Shown: in pieces, positions 1 through 11,503 of the stretch
Position numbering within the stretch: the first letter of the stretch is position 1
Layout of the letters: each line of letters begins with the position of its first letter
Origin: Nymphaea colorata
Taxonomy: Eukaryota > Streptophyta > Magnoliopsida > Nymphaeales > Nymphaeaceae
Reading direction: 5' to 3'
Length of the DNA stretch: 64,000 bases
Assembly: GCF_008831285.2 (NCBI RefSeq)
Contig: NC_045138.2
Span: 7,221,205 to 7,285,204 of the forward strand
The notes under the pieces: generated by a model
Database searches by the model: none
What the model saw: the letters and a program-made list of their open reading frames with translations, nothing else
Told to the model about the DNA's origin: nothing
Translations under genes and position numbers: made by a program

Positions 1-498
1 CTGAGCTCCACTCGTTATAAACGATTCAAGTTCTAGTTTAAATGTATATTCGAAATGTTAATTAAATCAAATTCAAGTTGTAAGAGGTCGACTGATTTAA
101 GCTTGGTTATGCCTGACTATAATTCGGTTCATCGTAGTTGAATTACTTAAATTAGTTATCGAGTTAAACGAGTGGACAAGTTAAAAAACGAATACAACTT
201 GTTAACAACAACGATCTAAACAAGTCAGAACTCGTGTTTCACACCAAGTAGTATCGTCGAGCTTGAGCTGTTCTATGAGGCTCGACTTAAATTCAAGCTG
301 AAGTCGAGCTCTAGTTTTTTTTCGAGCTATTGTCTTCCAAAGGCAGATTACAATCTTTGAATATTATCCAGTGCATGTGAAGTCATGCTGTAGTCAACAC
401 GTGCCAGATGTTGGGAGGTCTACCAAATTCAGACAGTCGCTAACTCGACGAACGTCTATCCTTCGCTATCAACTTGTGAACACGATTCATACTAAAGG
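1..498 (+). repeat. Dirigent-upstream block, copy 1
   Basis: This block aligns by eye with 15214-15737 and 20500-20885, which are the upstream regions of dirigent genes B and C. Shared phrases include TCGAGCTTGAGCTGTTCTATG and GTCAACACGTGCCAGATG. Homology stops at CTAAAGG (492-498). In copy 2 the sequence carries on to a dirigent gene, whereas here it enters an unrelated 1.7-kb stretch. I infer a duplicated promoter-side block whose gene has been lost. Confidence 0.75.
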
Positions 499-594
499 TG
501 TAAAAGAGAAGAAAGATGAAGAGAAAGTAACAGAATTTTAACGTGGTTCAGCCTATTGTTTGGCTTACATCCACGATGAGGGTGAACGTTTCAA

Positions 595-946
595 GATGAG
601 GTCGAGCAAACAGTAACAATCGATGGAGGAGCAAGAACTGGTAATGATTTTCTCGCATTTATCTGATCGGCCTTTAGGGTTTTATTTGGTGGTGTTCCTC
701 ATGACATCTACTTTTATTGGGGTGCTCTTTGCAATTTTCGATATGAAATACCTATTCTCTTACGGGACCAGTTTGTTCTTTTTCTGATTTCTTTACATGT
801 TGGTTTACTCATTCCGCTTGTTGTTTCTTAAGGAGGCTGATTTGGTATTGGGTGGCGATGAGGGTAACGAGTGTACCTATAATAAAGGGTATATAAAGAG
901 GCAGACAATCTTTTCGTGCCTCACGTGTACCCCCGATGGCCACGAG
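595..946 (+). pseudogene. UBR7-like UBR-box gene fragment (two exons)
   Basis: Two exons separated by a GT-AG intron resemble the N-terminal part of plant UBR7-type E3 ubiquitin ligases. Exon 1 (595-640) reads DEVEQTVTID, then, after a one-base shift, EEQEL before a GT at 641. Exon 2 (833-946, preceded by AG) encodes 38 residues including LGGDEGNECTYNKGY and FSCLTCTPDG, the start of the UBR zinc-binding box. CTPDG runs straight into HE and a GT donor. In the family about 15 codons carrying further Cys residues separate these, so an internal deletion between two Asp-Gly codon pairs is likely. No later UBR7 exon was found in 950-2200. The copy therefore lacks zinc ligands, is frameshifted and is truncated. 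It sits where a dirigent gene would be expected in the repeated unit. Family assignment rests on recognising the UBR-box wording, not on a search. Confidence 0.7.
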
Positions 947-1295
947 GTATTCAATTTCAGTTGTCTTCGTCGTTGTGGTCACTGGTTTCCCTTTATGCTG
1001 TCCTTTGGTTACTTTATATCAGATTGAAAAATTAAGAATGTATTTTCAGGTATTATGTTGCCAACTTGTTGCAGAATATTCTTTCTAAATTCATGTTGTT
1101 GGATTGTAATCTGGGTTGTTAGATTTGCAATTGATAAACAACAGCTCTTCTATCCTCTGATTAGGTCACTATATTGAGGAGATCTGTTATTGTCCAATAT
1201 TCAATTTGTTTGTAGGACGTCTAGGAGTTTCTCATTTGCATAATTGCCATTCTTTTGTTCCACTTTCCCTAGTGAACTTTTATGCCTTGTGATCG

Positions 1296-1371
1296 GTCCA
1301 TGTGAATCTCACGTAATGTCAGAAATGAGCAGAGTCCATGTGAATCTCATGTAATGTCGGAAATGAGCAGA
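1296..1371 (+). repeat. 38-bp tandem duplication
   Basis: Two adjacent 38-bp copies (1296-1333 and 1334-1371) share GTCCATGTGAATCTCA and GAAATGAGCAGA with two visible differences. A 19-bp phrase containing CATGTTGACTTGGCTGTTG is also repeated at 1710-1745. The rest of 950-2200 holds short spurious ORFs only, possibly UBR7 intron or flanking DNA. Confidence 0.8.
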
Positions 1372-2199
1372 GTTTGAATGGTTGACGTTTAGTTTGTTCA
1401 ACTTGTTCTTATACAACTGCCAGAAAGCTATAAAGGCATTCTCATATTCTTGTCATATTCAGAGGAGGTCAGAGTTGATTCTTATCAAAGCAGACATAGT
1501 GATTTATATGGGTATATTTGTTGGCCATAACTTGGCATTCAGATTTGGAGGATAATTGTATATATGTTTACCAATGGTGCCTCTGGGCTCTGTTGTACAC
1601 CATCTTTACTCCCTGTCCTCCTCTCAATTACAAAGTTGGTGCAATTTTTAATTCCATTGTTTCTCAACCATGTCATGCTTGTTGCTGTTCTTTTGGTTGT
1701 TGTCTGTGAGCATGTTGACTTGGCTGTTGCATGTTGACTTGGCTGTTGTCTGTGAGATTGTTGACATTCCTACCTGGATCTTACAATCATCACATGTAGG
1801 CCATTCTCAAGTTCGACTGAGAATCAAATAATCTTTTGGTGAAGATACATGACCCTTTTTGTTATTTTCACTTTTCTATGATTCTTGATGAGATCACTTA
1901 TCATGTTTTAACTAATATTGAACGTTTGTTCTTAGCGATATTGTGTGGAGCTACTGAATATGCACATAGTTTAGATCACCTTGATGAGATCACTTATCAT
2001 GCTGCCAGATTTTGTCCATCAGTAGGTTGTTCATGATTTTTTTGGTAAACTCTTCTGTTTCTGAAAATATATTTCTTTTTCATCAAATGAAGAAATATAT
2101 TTCTAGAAATATATTTTTCAATCATTTTCCTATTCCTTTATTCCAGGACATATATTTTCAGAAATATTTTTCTAATTTCCGATTTTCAGGCCATCAAAC

Positions 2200-4070
2200 G
2201 GACCCTAAAGGTTATGTCTCCAATATATCTAGGACGCTAGCATAATTAATGATTTAAAATATAGTTTTTAGGGGCTTAGACATTAAAAACAATATGATTT
2301 TGATTTCACATGTATAAAATATAGACCACTCAAAACTAAGTTATATGATCCGTATAGTTAGCCACATTGTAAAAATATTAGGGTTGACAACATGATCAAT
2401 TACCTTCATCGCTACAATTGCAAAACACATTAAGTTTGATGATAGAGCATAAGAAACTGATAATAGTGACTAGAAAAGCGTAGAAGTTCAATATATATCC
2501 TACTACTTATATCCCTACATTGTAAAGAATAAATCGTTATGTGTTTGTTTTTGCTTTTCTATCATGAGGCCTTGTGTCTAGCTAGTTCCATATTTTACCT
2601 CAAAATTTATCGTGTTATATTCTGTCAAAACTAAATTTAGTACAAAAAAAATACAAAGTTCCTGTACGCACAGTTTGGATGAAGGGAAAGGGAAGGAAAG
2701 AACAATCAATCTTTTGTTTGATTGATTAATTAAGTAGAAGGGAAAAGAAAGCAAAGTCAAAAACTTGTTTGGTTGCAAAGGGAGGTAAAGGAAAGACATA
2801 TAGTTTTATACCGTGCATGTCATTTCTTTCTCTCTGTCCTTGTATGAACAAGGCTTTATGTGATAACAGTTTTTTTTACCAACGTTCACATAAACAATGA
2901 CAACAAAAAAACTTCTTCAAGTTCATCTCTCTTCTATTTTTTGCCTATATTTTTACCACCATTCACGGCACCCCCTTCCTCCTTTCCATCGTCTGGTACA
3001 AGGGTACTATTGTAAAATAATATAAATTATTCTTTTTATTTCTTTTATATATTCCAAACAAACATGATTTTAACAATTCCTTGTTTTTTATCCCAACAAT
3101 CTTTATAATAACATCTTTCCTTTTCTTTTTCATTCTCTTTCCTTCCATTTTTTTTCATTTCCTTTTCAAACCTCCCATTCCTTCCCTTTCCCTCCATGAA
3201 AACAAGGGTTAATCCAAAGGTGCTCCCAATAGTCTAATTAAGTGAAAAAACTCTGGCTCTACTCGGTCTCAATAAAAAAATTATCTTTTTGCAGTACTAG
3301 ATCTAAAACATCACATTAAAAATTATGCCTACCTTTGGCAGCACGTACACATTTCCCTTGATTAATAAACTTTTGCCCACGGTAATACAAAAACTTCCAA
3401 ACGGTTCTGGATATTGATAAAATCAAAGAGGCTAACTATTCCAAACTAATGAATTTTTTTATTGATAGTATTTTGATCTTTTATCACACTAATTTCCCAA
3501 CTCAAATTAGTAATAATTCAAGATTAACTAGTAACATGTTTTTTTTTTCACTGTAAAAATTTAAGTCTTTTGTTATCTCAGTTCATTCCAAACACTTCTA
3601 AAACAAGTCTACAACAGAAACAACAGAAAAGGTGTGAACAGAGATATATATGGACTAATGATTTATTCAAATTTGCTACTCTTTTGTAGACCATTGCAAG
3701 CCGCATCAGTGGTGAAGCTAAAAAATTTTCATGAGAGTCAAATTAAAGTTTTTAAATTTTTATTAGAGCTGAAATATCATTTTTCAAAATTTTTATATAG
3801 AACAAGTAAAATTTTAAAAATTTACATAAAAATTTAAAAAAAAAAATTAAGGTGGGGTCAGGGCCCATGCGAGCCCTATCTTGAGTCTGTCCTTGGGCCA
3901 CATAGCAACTTTTTGTATGGAAGTTGAAAAACCTGACTCAAGCAAAGAAAGAAGGAGCATCACATGACATAACTCGTTTCAATTTTTCTTGTGTTAATGA
4001 CGTCCTCAAACACAAATCAAAATTAATTTCCTCATGGCCGTTTATTTGGGTATATATACATTTTCTCTCC

Positions 4071-4112
<42 letters not shown>

Positions 4113-4130
4113 TGATGACTATTGCATCAC
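2200..4130 (+). repeat. Dirigent-downstream block, copy 1
   Basis: This stretch aligns in order with 17835-19310, downstream of dirigent gene B. Shared phrases include TTAGGGTTGACAACAT, ACACATTAAGTTTG, GACTAGAAAAGCGTAGAAGT, TAGTAACATG and CTTTTTGTATGGAAGT. The 2471-2640 part also matches 23820-23980 downstream of gene C. There is no coding sequence. It holds the empty site for the MITE at 17888-18367 (2264-2271). A pyrimidine-rich (CT)n then (TA)n tract closes it at 4070-4112. Confidence 0.75.
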
Positions 4131-5794
4131 TTAGCCATCGCCATCAAATCCAACTTGATTGACCGTTAAGAAAAAAAATAAAGAGTAAAAAGTGACAAAT
4201 ATTTTTGTCATATAATAGTAGTTCACACTTTTTTTTTTGTATTTCTGTCAACCATGAACCGATATTGTAAAGCAGACATAGTTTGTCCATTTAAGTGAAA
4301 AAGCTATTATAATTGCGATCCAGGAGACCTTCATTTGCTTCCACTACACGGTAAGAAACAGAACTGGACCATACTTAACTTTGTTGAATTGGGACCCAAA
4401 AAACCTTTCATATATAAGACCAAGTGTCCCCTTAATCTCTGTGTTTTAAGTCATGTTAACCAAACTTAACCATATAACATGGCCTACGCATATGGTTGAT
4501 TTGATCAATTAAGTTCTCCTCTATATCACTTCTTTTTTCATGTAAAGAATATATTTTATAAGAACAATTCTTATATATCGTTTCTCTAAATATGCCTTCT
4601 AAGTGTTTAATTATAAACCTTATCATATAAATATATGCAAAATGTAGGGATATATAAGAACAAAAATCAATCTTGAAAATTTAATGTGTAGATTAAGAAT
4701 TATGAGTCGAGAAATCTACGGCTGGCTGTTAAATTTTAAGATGTTATAAGATCCGATTTCTGCATCAAATTTGTTTTTGTTTTTCCTTGTGAAGTACTCC
4801 CCTACATGTCGAATTGTTGAGTTCACAAATGCCGCTGGATTTTTGAAACCAGGCCCTTACGGTGTTCGAGAGCTGTGTCTCTGTCATATGAATCAGTAAA
4901 TTCTGGCATACTAATTACCATCTATTTTATATACTACTCAACTTAAATAAAGTAACTAAATGTTAAATTTCATATATAATAAGTTGATTCCAAGACATTC
5001 GGTCTTCACGGGGCACCAGTACAGAATCGTAAAAGCACCAGAATGGGAGGGTTTAGACCACTCCCATTTGAGCGGTAAGATGAAATATATTTCTCTCGCA
5101 TGCCTGTGTTAAACCAACTATCCACATCATATCTATAAGGCCAAATGTTTAATTTCATTAAAATCAAATAAAATTCTAGTATTTGACCAGGGTTGGCACT
5201 AAACGTTATTTTAAAGATGATTTGGCTAAATGTTGGCAAATTTTGTACACCAGGGGGAGGGGAGAGAGAGAGAGAGAGAGAGGGAGAAGTCCTTCTCAAG
5301 TCAATGGAAAAGATGTGAAGCCTGTCCCAGTCAATACGCTAACGTAGGCAGACCAGAGCCAGGGCGTAGGGTTGGAGTTAGTGATGAATGAAGGTTTATA
5401 ACTGTGGTTTGCTAACAACTTTATCAAGAAGGACAGAGACAAAATGGACCAAAAGACAAGGACACTCTGTTCCTACCCCCCTCAGCGCCTTGCTTTTTTT
5501 ACACAGAGGTCTTCATGTTCTAGAAACCACATAGAAGAATGAATCCTTTATTTTTCTCTAGAAAGCATGAGATTCTGTGGAATTTGTCAGTCGAGAAAAA
5601 AAATATTTTTTGAACTACAAAATATATGTGAAAATTGATTAAAAATAGAGAACAAGCTCTTAAATGTATTCAACAAAAATAATCAAATCACAAATCAGTT
5701 TGATAAAAGCTTATCAAAACAAATGTTCGAATTTCATGGTCATTATTGAAAGCTAGTCTTGCTCTCTCTTTTTCGCATTTTCCTTCTGCCTCTC
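4113..5794. other. AT-rich spacer before dirigent pseudogene A
   Basis: No supported gene. ORFs here are short and without recognisable domains. A (GA)n tract lies at 5263-5284. The last part is the upstream region of dirigent pseudogene A. Confidence 0.6.
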
Positions 5795-5802
5795 TATAAA
5801 TA
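5795..5802 (+). promoter_or_regulatory. TATA box of dirigent pseudogene A
   Basis: TATAAATA lies about 65 bp upstream of the ATG at 5867, the same spacing and context (CTCTATAAATAC) as the TATA box of intact gene C. Confidence 0.6.
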
Positions 5803-6088
5803 CCGAATCCATCAAACACACATACATGCCTCCCCAAACACCAGCTTCCATGTGAAAGCCACGACAATGGCATCTTCCCTCCCGCCAAAATCCTCCACCA
5901 CCATCTTCCTCTCTTGCTTCCTTGGCCCTTCATAGTCAAAGAGTACTCCGCAGGCCGCTGAAGGAGAAGATGTCCAACATCCATTTCTACTTCCACGATA
6001 TCGTCAGTGACCGGAACCCGACTGCCGTGACCGTTGCCGGAGCAAAGAACAGCACCTCGCTGACGGGCTTCGGGGACATTGTGAAGAT

Positions 6089-6093
6089 CGATG
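6089..6093. repeat. Target-site duplication of the Copia element, left copy
   Basis: CGATG precedes the left LTR and CAATG (11504-11508) follows the right LTR. The single difference is G to A in a CpG, as expected from deamination of a methylated cytosine on the other strand. Removing the element and one copy restores the dirigent frame here. Confidence 0.85.
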
Positions 6094-6756
6094 TGTTGGG
6101 ATAAAAATGCGGATAAACACAAATCTACTAAAAAGATTTAACAACGAAGTATAGCCCAAACCGATCATGCAATAAGCAACAAATCAACGGCTGAGCAAAC
6201 CAATCAAAACAATAACAATCACAAACTGCACAAGAGAATTTTTACGTGGAAAACCCTTCAAAACAATGAGGGTAAAAACTACGGGATACTACGACCCAAA
6301 ACTCAATCTACTATGATCAATGATATAAGTTTTCCCACAAAGGGCTACACATAGCCAACCCTCAAACAATAATATCTCATCAAAACTATATGAGAAAACA
6401 AGGGAAAATATCACCGATTGAATGCGGAAACCATGGATTGAGAGGAAATGCACCTGACTTCCTCCTTGGAATCGAATCTTGCTCTAGCCAAATGCTCGCA
6501 ACCTTGTCTTCCTCTTCTCCTTCTCTCCTTTCCTCTTCTCCTCTCTTCTTCTCTTTCTCTCCTCTTGTTGTGCAGCCACCAAGAGAGAGCACACGAGAGA
6601 GGACACCTCTCTTTTTTCCCAAAATGGAACCCTAGAGAGACAGAAACGTGAGTGAGATTAGGAGGCACCATTGGGTGCCCTCCTTGTTCTTTTCTCCGCC
6701 CATCACTTAAGTGACGGGCTGGATTGGGTCTACTTGAGTCTAGACCCGACCCAACA
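6094..6756 (-). repeat. Copia 3' LTR (left on + strand)
   Basis: 663-bp LTR, TGTTGGG...CCCAACA, homologous to 10826-11503. It contains a CT-rich stretch at 6505-6570. ORFs reported within it on both strands are side effects of that composition. Confidence 0.93.
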
Positions 6757-6770
6757 AGCTCTCCTTCCAG
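6757..6770 (-). other. Copia polypurine tract
   Basis: On the minus strand CTGGAAGGAGAGCT lies directly against the 3' LTR, the expected position of the plus-strand primer. Confidence 0.7.
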
Positions 6771-6999
6771 CCTCAAGTGAGAGAACATTTCTGCAAAAAG
6801 AACAAAATTAATATACTGCCTTAAAGGCAGTCATCCCAACTAAGTCTCTACACATATCATGTTTTTCTTTAAGTAGAGACTTCGTCGCAAGATTATCATC
6901 TGTATGGATCTTATCAAGAACAAGCTGCTTCGACTATAAAACATCACGTATCTAATGATAGCTTACGTCTATATGTTTTGACCTTGCATGAAAAGTAGA

Positions 7000-7664
7000 A
7001 TTTTTTCTAAGGTGAATAGCACTCTGACTGTCACAGTAAAGCACATACTCGTCTTGACTGAACTGAAGTTCCTGCATGAACCTCTTCATCCATAGCAGCT
7101 CCTTGCTCGCCTATGTAGCTGCAATAAACTTTGCTTCAGTAGTAGATAATGCTACACATTTCTGAAGTCTGGATTGCCAAGAAACTGCACCACCTGCATA
7201 TGTCAATAAAAACCAGATATAGATCTTCTCCCGTGAATGTCTCTTGCCATGTCTAAATTTATATAGCCAACAAAAATAGATTTTTCTGCCCCAAAACAAA
7301 GTGAGAAACTGCTAGTCCCATGAAGGTATCTCAAAATCCATTTAACTGCTTCCTAATGTTTCTTTCCTGGATTTGAGACAAACCGACTAACAACTCCAAT
7401 TGAATGAGCAATATCAGGTCTGGTACATACCATAGCATACATCAGACTACCTGTGGCTAAGGCATAGGGAATCTTCTCCATATCTTCCTTTTCTGAATCT
7501 ATCTTTGGACTCTGCTTGGTACTCAACTTGAAATGTGCTGCAAGAGGGGTGCTAACAGGCTTTGCCTTGTCCATGTAAAATCTTTGAAGTACATTCTCAA
7601 TGTACTTCTCGTGAGATAGCCATAGCTTCTTCGACTTCCTATCTCGCGTGATCTTCATACCCAA
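7000..7664 (-). pseudogene. Copia RT end and RNase H (broken)
   Basis: The minus-strand ORF 7664-7353 carries the RT thumb/connection wording (GMKITRDRKSKKLWLSHEKY and later CTRPDIAHSIGVVSRF). After a stop, 7299-7111 and the next 100 bp carry Copia RNase H wording (GAVSWQSRLQKCVALSTTEA, then CDSQSAIHL). Stop codons at about 7352 and 7110 interrupt the domain. It is the 3' end of the pol of the element inserted in dirigent gene A. Confidence 0.88.
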
Positions 7665-7667
7665 AAT

Positions 7668-8609
7668 CTAACTAGCAGGTCCCAAGTCTTTCATAGCAAA
7701 AGACTTGCTCAACTTTTTTTTCAAGCTTGAAATTCTCGAGATACTATTGCCAACAATAAGCATGTTATCAACATAAATCAACAAAATAACAAAATCATTA
7801 CCTGTGAATTTTTTCACAAAGACGCAGTGATCTGAAGTAGTCTTGGTGTAGCCATACTCCCCCATAAATGACTCGAACTTCTTATACCAATGTCTAGGTG
7901 TCTGCTTCAGACCATACAAGCTTTTCTTTAATCTGCAAATATGGATTTCTTTACCTTTTACAAGAAAACCTTCGCGCTGCATCATGTATATTTCATCATC
8001 AAGATCACCATGAATAAAAGCTGTCTTCACATCCATCTGCTCAATCTCCAAATCAAGACTGGCTGCCAAACAAAGAACTAATCTGATAGATGACATCTTG
8101 ACCACCGGTGAGAATATCTCGTCGAGGTCAACTCCTTTCCTTTCATTGAACCCCTTCACAACCAACCTATCTTCGTATCTTGGGTTTAGAGAGTTTTCAT
8201 CATGCTTCACTCTAAAAACTCATTTGTTTCTCAATGCCCTCTTGCATTGGGGCAAGTCCACAAGCTCGAAGGTGTGGTTGTTGTAAAGTGACTGCATCTC
8301 ATCTTTCATGGCTTCCATCCACTTTTCCTTGTGCACATAATGCATAGCTTCTTCATAGCATTCAGGCTCACCACTGTCAGTCAACAAAATATAGTCATGC
8401 GCGGGATATCTAGATGATGGACGCCGCTCCCTCGTGGATCTTTGTTGCCGATCTACATCTGAGGAAAAAACCTCCAAATTATGATTGTCACCTTCGTCAT
8501 CTGAATTAGGAATATATGGCATGTCTACTTGTCTTTCTCTATCATGTATCTGCCCAACAGCATCATATGGCACTGTTCTTGAAGTATTCTGCAAAGGAAT
8601 ATGGTCCAC
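7668..8609 (-). pseudogene. Copia reverse transcriptase (broken, altered active site)
   Basis: 8609-8220 holds the region before RT and its start (WMEAMKDEMQSLYNNHTFEL). After a stop, 8210-7668 continues with FNERKGVDLDEIFSPVVKMS, DVKTAFIHGDLDDEIYM and GLKQTPRHWYKKF. The catalytic box reads IYVDNMLI where the family has two consecutive Asp, so the second catalytic Asp is Asn (GAC to AAC). A stop at 7668 separates it from the RNase H part. Catalytically dead as read. Confidence 0.92.
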
Positions 8610-8653
8610 ATCAACTGGCAGATAGCTACTATGAGAAGAATCCTTTCATGTTT

Positions 8654-9835
8654 TCATAATCTCTTCAATATTCTGATCTTCAGCAAATACCACATCCCTG
8701 CTTCTGACAAGCTTCTTCTCAACTGGATCATACAATCTGTAACCAAATTCATCATGGCCATAACCCAAAAACACAGATTGCCTGCTTTTTTATTCCAACT
8801 TCGATCTCTCATCCTTTGGTATATGCACAAATGCCCTGCATCCAAATACACGTAAGTACTCATAAGATACATCCTTCCCATACCAAATTCTGTTAAGAAT
8901 ATCACTATCCAAAGGAACATGTGGAGACAAATTAATCACATAAGCAGCAGTATGTAAAGCTTCATACCAAAAAGAATCAGATAACTGAGCTTTAGATAGG
9001 AGACATCTAACTATCTCCATGAGTGTTCTGTTCATCATTTCTGCCACGCCATTCAATGGAGGAGTCTTAGGTGGAGTGTTCTGGTGCCTGATGCTATGAG
9101 ATCTGCAATACTCATCAAATGGACCAATATACTCTCCTCCATTATCGCTGCGAACACACTTCAGCTTCTTTTCTGACTGTCTTTCAACCAGTGCATGAAA
9201 GTTCTTAAAAACACCAAGGACTTGGTCTTTCCTCTTCAAAGAAGCGACCTAAACTTTCCTGAAAAAATCATCATTAACGTGACAAGATAAAATGCACCAC
9301 CATGTGAACTTACTTTTATAGGACCATATACATCTGTATGAACCAACTCAAGTGCTTCTGACTTTCTGAAATGTGGATGACTCTTGAAAGAAACCCACGT
9401 CTGCTTCTCTGCAAAACAATGACTGCATTTGTCAAGTTTATCTTTCTTTACATCTTGTAGAAGATTCTTCTTGATCAAGAATTGCAGTCTCTTGTCACTC
9501 ATATGTCCCAGCCTCCTGTGCCACAACTCAATAGATTTTTCATCTTGTGTCACATGTACCATGTCTCTGAAAATTGATGTCTGCATAGTATAAAGATTAT
9601 TGCTGCATCTTTTGCCTCGAGCAATAATCAAGGAACCTCTGGTAAGCTTCCACTGGCCATCACCAAAAGTATTGTGATACCCTTCTTCATCGAGCCTTCC
9701 TGCAGAAATAAGGTTCAGATGCATGTCAGGTGCATGCCTCACGTCTGTCAGCTTCAAGAGAGCTCCATTCGTATTCTTTAGAATGACGTCACCTTTGCCT
9801 ACAACGTGAGACAAAGAACCATTACCCATTCTCAA
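8654..9835 (-). pseudogene. Copia GAG-pre-integrase and integrase (broken)
   Basis: 9835-9236 holds the GAG-pre-integrase region (ELWHRRLGHMSDKRL, then KCSHCFAEKQ completing the HHCC zinc site) and the first integrase Asp (LVHTDVYGP). 9239-8790, after a frame change, holds CVRSDNGGEY with the second Asp and PLNGVAEMMNRTLME with the Glu. All three catalytic acidic residues are present, but the reading frame is broken at about 9238 and again after 8790. Confidence 0.9.
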
Positions 9836-9859
9836 AGTACCAAAATCACTAGAAATATA

Positions 9860-10806
9860 TTAAGAGAAAAAATCCTTATGGGAAGTAACATGAAAAACTG
9901 AATCACTATCAAAAAGCCAACAAGTATCGTCTCTAGCAACGTTAGCCATGTTAGCATCACAAACAACAAACATTTCATGTTGTGCAGTAGCAGCGATATT
10001 GTTATCTCGGTCATTTTTCTTCTCCTGTTTCTCCCCAATTTTATTCTCCTTCTTCAGCTGAAAGCAGTACTTCTTTACCTATCATTTCTTTCCACAATGG
10101 TGGCATTCCAAATTCTTATATCTCAATTTGGACTTGCTTCTGCTTTCATCTCTGTCCCTGTCACTCTTGAATTTACTCATATCCCCTTGTTCTTTGTGAA
10201 AAGAACCTCTGTCTGAGAAGAGCAAGCCTGAGATTTTCTTCTCATCTCCTTATTGAGAATACCTGACTTAACAGTCTCTAAAAAAACAACCCCATTAGCC
10301 GCAGAATTAGTAAGCGGGACTCTAAATGTCTCCTATGAATCAGGCAAAGTAGCAAACAATAATAATCCCAAAATCTCATCTTCAAATTTAACGCCCATAC
10401 TAGATAACTGACTAATGACCTAAAAATCATTTAGAAAATCTGACACAAAACTGCCCTTCCTGATTCTCAAATTCATCAATCTTTTCAGAAGAAATAATTT
10501 ACTACTTCCTGTCTTGTAGGCATAAAGATTCTCTAACTTTGCCCACAAACTACGTACACGATTTTCATCTTGGATATGGTCATAAACATTTTCATCCACA
10601 AATTGTCGAATGAAACCACAAACTTGTTCGTGTTCAAATTCTCATTCCTCATCAAACTTAGAATCAGGCTTTTCTTGGGTAAAAACTAGGGGGTGCATAG
10701 CCTTCACATATAAGAGATCTTTCATTTTATTTTTCTATAGACTATAGTTAGTCCCATTTAGACTAATCATATGGCTAGTACCAAAATCAATTTTGTTATC
10801 TACCAT
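9860..10806 (-). pseudogene. Copia gag and protease (broken)
   Basis: The gag start is the ATG at 10804-10806 (MVDNKIDFGTSH...), right after the primer-binding site. A Trp-to-stop (TAG) follows at codon 24, and further stops occur through the gag-2/UBN2-type region (LWAKLENLYAYKTGSSK). A zinc-knuckle remnant (CHHCGKK) precedes a stop. The protease box reads CWLFDSDSVFHVT, where the usual third residue Gly of the active-site triad is Asp. Several lesions; not functional. Confidence 0.85.
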
Positions 10807-10809
10807 GTT

Positions 10810-10822
10810 GGCTCTAATACCA
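10810..10822 (-). other. Copia primer-binding site
   Basis: On the minus strand TGGTATTAGAGCC begins 3 nt after the 5' LTR. It is one base away from the TGGTATCAGAGC motif used by many plant Copia elements (initiator-Met tRNA). Confidence 0.85.
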
Positions 10823-10825
10823 CTT

Positions 10826-11503
10826 TGTTGGGATAAAAAATGCGGATAAACACAAATCTACTAAAAAGATTTAACAACGAAGTATAGCCCAAACCGATCA
10901 TGCAATAAGCAACAAATCAACGATTAAGCAAACCAATCAAAGCAATAACAATCACAAACTGCACAAGAGGATTTTTACATGAAAAACTCCTCAAAACAAT
11001 GAGGGTAAAAACCACGCGGTACTACGACCCAAAACTCAATCCACTATAATCAATTATATAAGTTTTTTCACGATGGGCTGCACAAAGTCAACCCTCAAGC
11101 AATAATAACTCATCAAAACTATATGAGAAAACAAGGGAAAATATCACCGATTGAATGCGGAAACCGTGGATTGAAAGGAAATGCGTCTGGCTTCCTCCTT
11201 AGAATCGAATCTTGCTCTAGCCAAATGCTCGCAACCTTCTCTTCCTCTTCTCCTTCTCTCCTTTCTTCCTCTCATTCTCTCTTCTCTTTTTCTCCTTCTC
11301 TCCTCTTGCTGTGCAGCGACAAAGAGAGAGCACACGAGAGAGGACACCTCTCTTTTTCCCCAAAATGGAACCCTAGAGAGAGAGAGAGAAAAACGTGAGT
11401 GAGATTGGGGGGCACCATCGGATGCCCTCCTTTTTCTTATCTCAACTCATCACTTAAGTGATGGGCTGGATCGGGTCCACTTGAGGCTGGACCCGACCCA
11501 ACA
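10826..11503 (-). repeat. Copia 5' LTR (right on + strand)
   Basis: 678-bp LTR homologous to 6094-6756. It is bounded internally by the primer-binding site and externally by the CAATG target-site copy in dirigent gene A. Confidence 0.93.

Larger units (their letters stand above)
6094..11503 (-). mobile_element. Ty1/Copia LTR retrotransposon, Tork/TNT-like, inserted in dirigent gene A
   Basis: A 5410-bp element lies on the minus strand. Both LTRs begin TGTTGGG on the plus strand and end CCCAACA. Internal order on the minus strand is gag, protease, integrase, RT, RNase H, which is Copia order. A primer-binding site, polypurine tract and 5-bp target-site duplication are all visible. The LTRs differ by roughly 7% by eye in their first 320 bp, mostly transitions, so the insertion is not recent. 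All coding domains carry stops or frameshifts, so it is non-autonomous today. The Tork/TNT assignment rests on the style of the RT and LTR motifs and needs a tree. Confidence 0.95.

Noticed and set aside
5688-6122. 144-codon minus ORF over dirigent A
   Set aside because: Antisense shadow of dirigent coding sequence; its frame continues into the Copia LTR.
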